Shown piece by piece: positions 8,255 to 14,166 of a stretch of DNA of 25,600 nucleotides (position 1 is the first letter of the stretch; the number at the start of each line of letters is the position of its first letter). The DNA lies in the NCBI GenBank assembly GCA_035554635.1, contig DATMIB010000145.1, positions 1 through 25,600 of the forward strand, in the 5' to 3' direction. Source of the DNA: RPQJ01 sp035554635. Its GTDB lineage: Bacteria > Pseudomonadota > Gammaproteobacteria > Steroidobacterales > Steroidobacteraceae. The notes below the pieces were generated by a model. It worked only from the letters and a program-made list of their open reading frames with translations. It did no database searches and was not told the DNA's origin. Made by a program: the position numbers and the translations under genes.

Positions 8255-9547
8255 ATGCCCAAGAATCTAGTCGTCATCGGCGCCCAGTGGGGCGACGAAG
8301 GCAAAGGCAAGATCGTGGACCTGCTCACCGAGCGGGTCGGCGCGGTCGCGCGTTTCCAGGGCGGGCACAACGCCGGCCATACCCTCGTCATCGACGGCGC
8401 CAAGACGGTGCTGTCGCTGATCCCGTCCGGCATCCTGCACCCCGGCGTCGAGTGCCTGATCGGCAACGGCGTCGTGTTGTCGCTCGAAGCCCTGTTCCGC
8501 GAGGCGGACACGCTGTCGCAGCGCGGCATCCCGGTCTATGAGCGGCTGCGGATCAGCCCGAACTGCGCGCTGATCCTGCCCTCGCACGTGGCGCTCGACC
8601 GCGCACGCGAGCGCGCCCAGGGTGCGAACGCGATCGGCACGACCGGTCGCGGCATCGGCCCGGCGTACGAGGACAAGGTGGCGCGTCGTGCCGTGCGTCT
8701 CGCCGACCTGCTGCATCGCGAGCGCCTCGCGGCGCGGCTCGGCGAGATCCTCGATTACCACAACTTCGTGCTGAGCCGGTATTTCAGCGCCGAGACGGTC
8801 GACTTCCAGCGCACGCTCGACGACCTGCTCGGCCAGATTGATCGCATCGAGCCGTTGATCTGCGACGTGAGCGTGCGGCTGCGCGACCAGATGCGGCGCG
8901 GCGCCAACATCCTGTTCGAGGGCGCACAGGGCGCGTTGCTCGACGTCGACGTCGGCACCTATCCGTTCGTGACGTCGTCGAACACGATCGCCGGCGAGGC
9001 CGCGGTGGGCACGGGCCTCGGACCGCGCGACATCAACGCCGTGCTCGGCATCGTCAAGGCGTACACGACGCGCGTCGGCGCGGGCCCGTTCCCGACCGAG
9101 CTGTTCGACCAGACCGGCGAGCACCTTTCGCGCGTCGGCCACGAGTTCGGCGCCGTCACGGGCCGGGCGCGTCGCTGCGGCTGGTTCGACGCCGTGGCAC
9201 TGCGTCGTGCGGTCCTGCACAACAGCATCTCGAGCCTCGGCGTCACCAAGCTCGACGTGCTCGACGGCCTCGACACGCTGCGCATCTGCACCGGGTACCG
9301 CATCGACGGCGAGGTGCGCGAGGAGCCGCCGCTGCTGCCGCACCGGTTCTGCGAGTGCGAGCCCGTGTACGAGGAGCACCCGGGCTGGGCCGAGCCGACC
9401 CACGGGATCACCGAGTTCGCAAAGCTGCCGGCCAATGCGCGTAAATACCTCGCGCGCATGGAGGAACTCGCCGGGGTGCCGATCGACATCGTCTCGACCG
9501 GCCCCGACCGTGCGGAGACAATCGTGCTGCGGAATCCGTACGAATGA
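8255..9547 (+). CDS. purA: Adenylosuccinate synthetase
   Basis: Joins IMP and aspartate using GTP to form adenylosuccinate, the first committed step from IMP to AMP. 430 aa, the normal length. The N-terminal motif IGAQWGDEGKGK holds the catalytic Asp14, and QGGHNAGHTLV holds the catalytic His. IMP-binding GTTGRGIGPAYEDK, FEGAQGALLDVDVGTYPFVTSSN, GRARRCGWFDAVALR and the C-terminal GTP-binding STGPDRAETI are all present. Preceded by a 60-base gap containing a small GC hairpin (CCCGG 8201-8205 with CCGGG 8212-8216). Followed directly by a heptad-repeat element. Confidence 0.98.
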   Translation: MPKNLVVIGAQWGDEGKGKIVDLLTERVGAVARFQGGHNAGHTLVIDGAKTVLSLIPSGILHPGVECLIGNGVVLSLEALFREADTLSQRGIPVYERLRISPNCALILPSHVALDRARERAQGANAIGTTGRGIGPAYEDKVARRAVRLADLLHRERLAARLGEILDYHNFVLSRYFSAETVDFQRTLDDLLGQIDRIEPLICDVSVRLRDQMRRGANILFEGAQGALLDVDVGTYPFVTSSNTIAGEAAVGTGLGPRDINAVLGIVKAYTTRVGAGPFPTELFDQTGEHLSRVGHEFGAVTGRARRCGWFDAVALRRAVLHNSISSLGVTKLDVLDGLDTLRICTGYRIDGEVREEPPLLPHRFCECEPVYEEHPGWAEPTHGITEFAKLPANARKYLARMEELAGVPIDIVSTGPDRAETIVLRNPYE

Positions 9548-9556
9548 AGTGAAGGA

Positions 9557-9662
9557 AGAGTCCAGAGTCGAGAGTTCAGAGTTCAGTCGGAGGAAGAGGC
9601 CAGCTGCGGCGCCGCGCGCTTCCGACTAGACTCTAGACTCTGAACTCTAGACTCTGGACTTC
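9557..9662. repeat. Heptad-built inverted repeat, copy 1
   Basis: The left arm (9557-9591) consists of four 7-base units, AGAGTCC, AGAGTCG, AGAGTTC and AGAGTTC, capped by AGTCGGA. The right arm (9621-9662) reads on the minus strand as four AGAGTYY units plus an outer degenerate GAAGTCC unit, again ending at AGTCGGA. A 29-base GC-rich spacer (9592-9620) separates the arms. The same architecture recurs at 22892-22999 with an unrelated spacer. The element begins 9 bases after purA and ends 3 bases before the acyl-CoA dehydrogenase ATG. Confidence 0.8.
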
Positions 9663-9665
9663 GCC

Positions 9666-10808
9666 ATGCCGCTCTACGAGTCCCCATGGATGGACGACGA
9701 CCTCCGCATGCTGCGCGAGGCCATCTCGCGGTTCGTGGAGGCAGAGTTCGTGCCGCACGAGGCGAAATGGCGGCACCAGCACCACGTCGACAAGTCGGCG
9801 TGGCGCACGATCGGCGCCGCGGGCTTCCTCTGCATGGACGTGCCGGCCGAGTATGGCGGCGGTGGCGGCGACTTCCGCCACGAGACGCTGCTGTACGAGG
9901 AGCTCAACCGGCGCGGCATCTCGGGTTTCGGCCAGGGCGTGCACAGCATCTGCGCCCACTACATCCTCAACTACGGCAGCGAGCAGCAGAAGCAGCGCTG
10001 GCTGCCCCGCATGGCCAGCGGCGAGCTGATCGGCGCGATCGCCATCACCGAGCCAGGCGCCGGCTCCGACATGAAGGGCGTGCGCACGCGCGCCGTGCGT
10101 GACGGCGACCACTACGTCGTCAACGGCTCGAAGATCTTCATCACCAACGGCGGTTCGGCCGGCATCCTGATCCTGGTCGTGCGCACCGACCCGACCGACC
10201 GCAGTCGTGGCCTGTCGTTGCTGGTCGTCGAAACCGAGGGGCTCGCGGGCTACCGCGTCGGGCGCGTGCTCGACAAGATGGGTCTCGACGCGCAGGACAC
10301 GGCGGAGCTCTTTTTCGAGGACGTGCGCGTGCCGGCCGACTGCCTGCTGCAGCAGGAAGGCAAGGGCATGCACATGCTCATGGGCGACCTGCCGTACGAG
10401 CGCTTGTTGATCGCCGTCGGCGGTGTCGCCGCGATGGAAGGTGCGCTGGCGGAGACGCTCGCGTACGTCAAGGAACGGCAGATCTTCGGCCAGCCGGTCG
10501 CGGCGTACCAGAACACGCGCTTCAAGCTCGCCGAATGCGCGACGAACACGCGCGTCGCCCGGGTGTTCGTCGACCGCTGCATCGAGCAGCTCGTGGCGGG
10601 CAAGCTCGATCCCGAGACGGCCGCAATGGTGAAGTACTGGGTCACCGACATGCAGCAGAAAGTCGTCGACGAGTGCCTGCAGCTGTTCGGCGGCTACGGG
10701 TACATGACCGAATACATGGTCTGCCGGTTGTTCGCCGACGCCCGTGTGCAGCGCATCTACGGCGGCACCAACGAAGTCATGAAGGAACTGATCGCGCGCT
10801 CGCTCTGA
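9666..10808 (+). CDS. Acyl-CoA dehydrogenase, long-chain (LCAD-like) type
   Basis: FAD enzyme that oxidises acyl-CoA to trans-2-enoyl-CoA in beta-oxidation. 380 aa with the full three-domain fold: an N-terminal helical domain, a middle sheet with AIAITEPGAGSDMKGVRTRA and KIFITNGG, and a C-terminal helical domain. In most family members the catalytic base lies in YEGT near the C-terminus. Here that site reads YGGTNEVMKELIA (Tyr365-Gly366), and a Glu occurs in LPYERLLIA (Glu245), as in mammalian LCAD and isovaleryl-CoA dehydrogenase. The YGGTNE(V/I)MKELIAR ending is characteristic of LCAD. Substrate length cannot be told. No Shine-Dalgarno is seen, because a repeat element ends just before the ATG; Met9 (9690) is an alternative start. 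Confidence 0.93.
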   Translation: MPLYESPWMDDDLRMLREAISRFVEAEFVPHEAKWRHQHHVDKSAWRTIGAAGFLCMDVPAEYGGGGGDFRHETLLYEELNRRGISGFGQGVHSICAHYILNYGSEQQKQRWLPRMASGELIGAIAITEPGAGSDMKGVRTRAVRDGDHYVVNGSKIFITNGGSAGILILVVRTDPTDRSRGLSLLVVETEGLAGYRVGRVLDKMGLDAQDTAELFFEDVRVPADCLLQQEGKGMHMLMGDLPYERLLIAVGGVAAMEGALAETLAYVKERQIFGQPVAAYQNTRFKLAECATNTRVARVFVDRCIEQLVAGKLDPETAAMVKYWVTDMQQKVVDECLQLFGGYGYMTEYMVCRLFADARVQRIYGGTNEVMKELIARSL

Positions 10809-10815
10809 TCTTCGC

Positions 10816-10859
10816 CTCTCCCGCACGCGGCAAAGGTCGGGCGCAGCCCGGGTGAGGGC
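10816..10859 (+). repeat. REP-like double-hairpin element, copy 1
   Basis: 44-base unit starting CTCTCCCGCACGCGG and ending GGGTGAGGGC. It repeats in direct orientation 52 bases downstream. This copy has a decayed first hairpin (GCAAAGG where copy 2 has GGAGAGG) and GGGCGCAGCCCGGG where copy 2 has GCACGCAGTGCGGG, so the second stem has co-varied. It lies in the gap between the acyl-CoA dehydrogenase gene and glcB. Confidence 0.75.
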
Positions 10860-10867
10860 ATCTTCAG

Positions 10868-10911
10868 CTCTCCCGCACGCGGGAGAGGTCGCACGCAGTG
10901 CGGGTGAGGGC
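10868..10911 (+). repeat. REP-like double-hairpin element, copy 2
   Basis: 44-base unit with a perfect first hairpin (CTCTCCCG, loop CACG-like, CGGGAGAG, 10868-10887). A second short hairpin, GCAC-GCA-GTGC, follows, and the unit ends GGGTGAGGGC. It is in tandem with the unit at 10816 and is the reverse complement of the element at 17250-17296. Confidence 0.78.
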
Positions 10912-10946
10912 GGCGAGGGCGGCTGTATTCGCGCCGGGGCGCAGCC

Positions 10947-10952
10947 CATAAT
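10947..10952 (+). promoter_or_regulatory. Possible -10 box for glcB
   Basis: CATAAT matches the -10 consensus at five of six positions and lies 33 bases before the glcB ATG. No good -35 box is found 16-18 bases upstream. Weak evidence. Confidence 0.28.
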
Positions 10953-10985
10953 GGTGCGTTGCAAGACGCCATCGGGTCCGCCGCC

Positions 10986-13151
10986 ATGACCGACCGCATC
11001 GAGAAGTTTGGCCTCCAGGTTGCCCGTCCACTGTACGAGATGATCGAGCGCGAGGCGTTGCCGTCCGTCGGCGTCGCCTCCGACACGTTCTGGCAGGGCC
11101 TGGCTGACCTCGTCCACACGTTCGGGCCGCGCAATCGCGCGCTGCTCGAGCGGCGCGACCAGTTGCAGGCGCAGGTCGATGCGTGGCACCGCGAACGTCG
11201 CGGCCAGGCGATCGATGTCGCTGCCTACACCGCCTTCCTGCGCGACATCGGTTATCTCGTGCCCGAAGGTGCCGACTTTTCGATCGAGACCGCCAACGTC
11301 GACCCCGAGATCGCCACGACGCCGGGGCCGCAACTCGTCGTGCCCGTCATGAACGCACGTTATGCGCTCAACGCAGCCAACGCGCGCTGGGGCAGCCTTT
11401 ACGACGCGCTGTACGGCACCGACGCAATGGGCGACCTGCCGCCCGCCGGGGCCTACGATGCCGCGCGTGGCGCCCGCGTGATCGCGTGGGCCAAGCAGTT
11501 CCTCGACACGGTTGCACCCCTCAGCAGCGGCAGCCACGCCATGGCCACGGGGTACCGCGTGGTCGAAGGCGAGCTCGTCGTCGCGACGCCCCAAGGCGAG
11601 ACCACGCTGCGCGATCCGGCGCTGCTCGCGGGCTACGCGGGCGAGGCGAGTGCGCCGACCGCGGTGCTGTTCAGGCATCACGCGCTGCACGTCGAGGTCC
11701 AGGTCGACCGCACGAGCCGCATCGGTCGCGACGACGCCGCCGGCGTGAGCGACGTGCTGCTCGAGGCTGCGATCACGACGATCATGGATTGCGAGGATTC
11801 GGTCGCCGCGGTCGACGCGACCGACAAGGCGCACGCCTATCGCAACTGGCTCGGGCTCATGCGCGGCGACCTGGTCGAGCAAGTCTCGAAGGGCGGGCGC
11901 ACGTTCGAGCGCGCGATGAGCGCCGACCGGCACTACCACGCGCCGGACGGCCGGCCGTTTGCGCTCAAGGGCCGCTCGCTGATGCTGGTGCGCAACGTCG
12001 GCCACCTGATGACCAACCCCGCGGTGCTCGATCGCGACGGTCGCGAGGCCTACGAGGGCCTGCTCGATGCGATGTGCACCGTGACGATCGCGATGGCCGA
12101 CCTGCGCAAGCAGGACGGCCCGCGCAACTCGACGCGCGGTTCGGTCTACGTCGTGAAGCCGAAGATGCACGGCCCCGACGAGGTGGCGTTCGCCGACGCC
12201 GTCTTCACGCACGTCGAGCGGGTGCTCGGCCTGCCGCAGTACACGGTCAAGGTCGGCATCATGGACGAGGAACGACGCACGACCGTCAACCTCAAGGAAT
12301 GCATCCGCGCGGCGAAGTCGCGCGTGTGCTTCATCAACACCGGGTTCCTCGACCGCACCGGCGACGAGATCCACACGTCGATGGAAGCGGGGCCGATGGT
12401 GCGCAAGGCCGCGATGAAGTCGCAGGCGTGGATCCAGAACTACGAACTGTCGAACGTCGAGGTCGGCCTCGCGTGCGGGCTCGTCGGGCGCGCGCAGATC
12501 GGCAAGGGCATGTGGGCGATGCCGGACCTCATGCACGACATGCTCGAGCAGAAGATCGGCCACCCGAAAGCCGGTGCGACGACCGCCTGGGTACCGAGCC
12601 CGACCGCGGCCACGCTGCACGCCACGCATTACCACGCGGTCGACGTGATGACGCGGCAGGCCGAGCTGGCACGCACCGCACGCACGGATCGCCTGCCCGA
12701 GATCCTCACGATCCCGCTCGCGCCGAAGACCGACTGGTCGGCCGCCGAAATAAACGCCGAACTCGAGAACAATGCGCAAGGCATCCTCGGGTACGTCGTG
12801 CGCTGGGTCGATCAGGGCATCGGCTGCTCGAAGGTACCGGACATCCACAACGTCGGCCTCATGGAAGACCGTGCGACCTGCCGCATCTCCTCGCAGCACA
12901 TCGCCAACTGGTTGCATCACGGCATCGTCAGGCGCGAGCAGGTGCTCGAAGTCATGAGACGGATGGCGGTGGTGGTCGACGCGCAGAACGCCGGCGATGC
13001 GCTCTACCGGCCGATGGCTCCGGCGTTCGACGGACCGGCGTTCCAGGCCGCCTGCGACCTCGTGTTCCTCGGCACGCAGCAACCGTCCGGTTACACGGAG
13101 CCGCTGCTGCACGCGTACCGGCAGCGCGCGAAAGCCGCCGCCGGCGGCTGA
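10986..13151 (+). CDS. glcB: Malate synthase G
   Basis: Condenses glyoxylate with acetyl-CoA to give malate in the glyoxylate bypass or glycolate use. 721 aa, matching the monomeric G isoform (about 720), not the shorter A form. ATG 10986 gives MTDRIEKFGLQVARPLYE, the usual beginning. Visible motifs: MNARYALNAANARWGSLYDALYGTD, TIMDCEDSVAAVDATDK, SLMLVRNVGHLMT (active-site Arg336), GIMDEERRTTVNLKECI, FINTGFLDRTGDEIHTSMEAGPM (metal ligands lie in these last two), GCSKVPDIHNVGLMEDRATCRISSQHIANW (catalytic Asp628, from E. coli Asp631), and ACDLVF. Adjacent to a fatty-acid oxidation enzyme, it fits conservation of acetyl-CoA carbon. No isocitrate lyase gene is in the window. Confidence 0.97.
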   Translation: MTDRIEKFGLQVARPLYEMIEREALPSVGVASDTFWQGLADLVHTFGPRNRALLERRDQLQAQVDAWHRERRGQAIDVAAYTAFLRDIGYLVPEGADFSIETANVDPEIATTPGPQLVVPVMNARYALNAANARWGSLYDALYGTDAMGDLPPAGAYDAARGARVIAWAKQFLDTVAPLSSGSHAMATGYRVVEGELVVATPQGETTLRDPALLAGYAGEASAPTAVLFRHHALHVEVQVDRTSRIGRDDAAGVSDVLLEAAITTIMDCEDSVAAVDATDKAHAYRNWLGLMRGDLVEQVSKGGRTFERAMSADRHYHAPDGRPFALKGRSLMLVRNVGHLMTNPAVLDRDGREAYEGLLDAMCTVTIAMADLRKQDGPRNSTRGSVYVVKPKMHGPDEVAFADAVFTHVERVLGLPQYTVKVGIMDEERRTTVNLKECIRAAKSRVCFINTGFLDRTGDEIHTSMEAGPMVRKAAMKSQAWIQNYELSNVEVGLACGLVGRAQIGKGMWAMPDLMHDMLEQKIGHPKAGATTAWVPSPTAATLHATHYHAVDVMTRQAELARTARTDRLPEILTIPLAPKTDWSAAEINAELENNAQGILGYVVRWVDQGIGCSKVPDIHNVGLMEDRATCRISSQHIANWLHHGIVRREQVLEVMRRMAVVVDAQNAGDALYRPMAPAFDGPAFQAACDLVFLGTQQPSGYTEPLLHAYRQRAKAAAGG

Positions 13152-13270
13152 AGCCGCGCTTCGCAGCGCATCTCACGGTGGCCGGGCACGCAGGGCGTGC
13201 GTGCCCGTGCGATTGCGTCGCGCGCGGGCACGTGGACTCGGTCCAGCGCCTGCGGGAGTCAAGAGCCCGC

Positions 13271-13297
13271 TCAAGTTCGATCCGCCGCCGTCGATAG
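13271..13297 (+). promoter_or_regulatory. Sigma-28 (FliA)-like promoter upstream of the bacteriohemerythrin gene
   Basis: TCAAGTTC (13271-13278), an 11-base spacer and GTCGATAG (13290-13297). The Pseudomonas-type flagellar sigma-28 consensus is TCAAGTT-N12-GCCGATA, which this matches at 13 of 14 positions with exact spacing. Transcription would start near 13305, giving a leader of about 75 bases before the ATG at 13381. Confidence 0.6.
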
Positions 13298-13314
13298 CGG
13301 TGATCGCGGGCACT

Positions 13315-13333
13315 GTGGCCTTTTCATGGCCAC
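13315..13333 (+). other. Hairpin in the bacteriohemerythrin leader
   Basis: GTGGCC (13315-13320) and GGCCAC (13328-13333) form a perfect 6-bp stem with loop TTTTCAT, between the sigma-28-like promoter and the start codon. It could stabilise the 5' end or mark an older terminator; no function can be assigned. Confidence 0.35.
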
Positions 13334-13380
13334 GTCCCGGACCCTTCCCTCCCAATCAACAGAAAAATGGAAGTCCCTGC

Positions 13381-13788
13381 ATGGCCCTGATCGACTGGAG
13401 CCCCAAGATGTCCGTCGGCATTGCATCCATCGATGCCGACCACCGCAAGCTCGTCGTCCTCGTCAACGACCTCTACGAAGCGATGAGCGTCGGCGAAGGC
13501 AGCAAGGTGCTCGACCGCGTGCTCGACGAGCTGATCCAGTACACGCGTACGCATTTCGTGCGCGAGGAAGGCCTGTTCCGTACGCACGGTTACGAGCACG
13601 AAGCCGAGCACAAGGCAGAGCACGACAAGTTGCTGCGCACGGTCGACGACCTGCGTCGTCGCGTCGATGCGGGCGAGCGCGTCTCGCCGGTCGCCACCGG
13701 TTCGTTCCTGAAGCAGTGGCTCACCGAGCACATCCAGGGCTCGGACATGGCCTATTCGGCGTTCCTGATCTCCAAGGGCGTGCGCTGA
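13381..13788 (+). CDS. Bacteriohemerythrin (single-domain O2-binding di-iron protein)
   Basis: 135-aa four-helix-bundle protein that binds oxygen at a di-iron centre. All seven ligands expected for the family are present at near-standard numbers: His21, His58, Glu62, His77, His81, His117 and Asp122. The start MALIDWSPKMSVGIASIDADH is typical, and GGAAG at 13369-13373 gives good ribosome-binding spacing. Known members sense, store or deliver O2, or help move cells towards their preferred oxygen level. No extra domain is fused, so this is a free carrier or sensor. It has its own candidate flagellar-type promoter and is convergent with tRNA-Leu, so it is probably monocistronic. Confidence 0.95.
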   Translation: MALIDWSPKMSVGIASIDADHRKLVVLVNDLYEAMSVGEGSKVLDRVLDELIQYTRTHFVREEGLFRTHGYEHEAEHKAEHDKLLRTVDDLRRRVDAGERVSPVATGSFLKQWLTEHIQGSDMAYSAFLISKGVR

Positions 13789-13837
13789 CGGCCGCCGGAC
13801 GAGCGCCCGCGACGCATTGAAGGGCGCGCGGGTGCGG

Positions 13838-13859
13838 CCGGCCACGGCAACGTGGCCGG
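13838..13859 (+). terminator. Strong GNRA-loop hairpin after the bacteriohemerythrin gene
   Basis: CCGGCCACG (13838-13846), loop GCAA and CGTGGCCGG (13851-13859) form a perfect 9-bp stem 50 bases after the stop codon. No U-tract follows, so this is either a non-canonical terminator or a stabilising 3' hairpin. The rest of the gap up to the tRNA shows only a further hairpin at 13979-13996. Confidence 0.45.
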
Positions 13860-13978
13860 TCGTCGACGGGGGGACCCGGCGTCGACGCTGTGGCGATGCG
13901 ACGGTGCTAGAGTGCGCGACAGACGTGGAAGGTCGGTGCCGATGGCCTCAGGTGCGAGCGCGCGGCGTCCGAACGACA

Positions 13979-13996
13979 CCCCGGCGCTGGCCGGGG
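13979..13996 (-). terminator. Hairpin directly downstream of tRNA-Leu
   Basis: CCCCGGC (13979-13985) and GCCGGGG (13990-13996) pair perfectly with a 4-base loop, beginning 2 bases after the tRNA CCA end when read on the minus strand. It lacks a clear U-tract (TGTCGTT follows). It probably helps end or trim the tRNA transcript. Confidence 0.4.
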
Positions 13997-13998
13997 GA

Positions 13999-14083
<85 letters not shown>

Positions 14084-14126
14084 AAGGTCGCGAGCCGGGC
14101 ACGGAGGCCGGGCTGGAAGGCCGCGC

Positions 14127-14155
14127 AATTTACTTGTGGGCCCCGATGCTGTCAA
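14127..14155 (-). promoter_or_regulatory. Sigma-70 promoter of tRNA-Leu
   Basis: On the minus strand, a perfect -35 TTGACA (14150-14155) and TAAATT as -10 (14127-14132) are separated by exactly 17 bases. A GC-rich discriminator (GCGCGG) follows, typical of stable-RNA promoters under stringent control. The -35 box lies only 11 bases from the divergent rnr start codon. Confidence 0.8.
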
Positions 14156-14166
14156 TCTGAGCGACG

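Noticed and set aside
9633..13112. A 1159-codon open frame on the minus strand, antisense to the acyl-CoA dehydrogenase and malate synthase genes.
   Set aside because: The plus strand encodes two clear enzymes here. In GC-rich DNA the opposite frame is often open because stop codons are rare. The translation is Arg/His/Val/Asp-rich, resembles no family I know, and crosses a repeat region.
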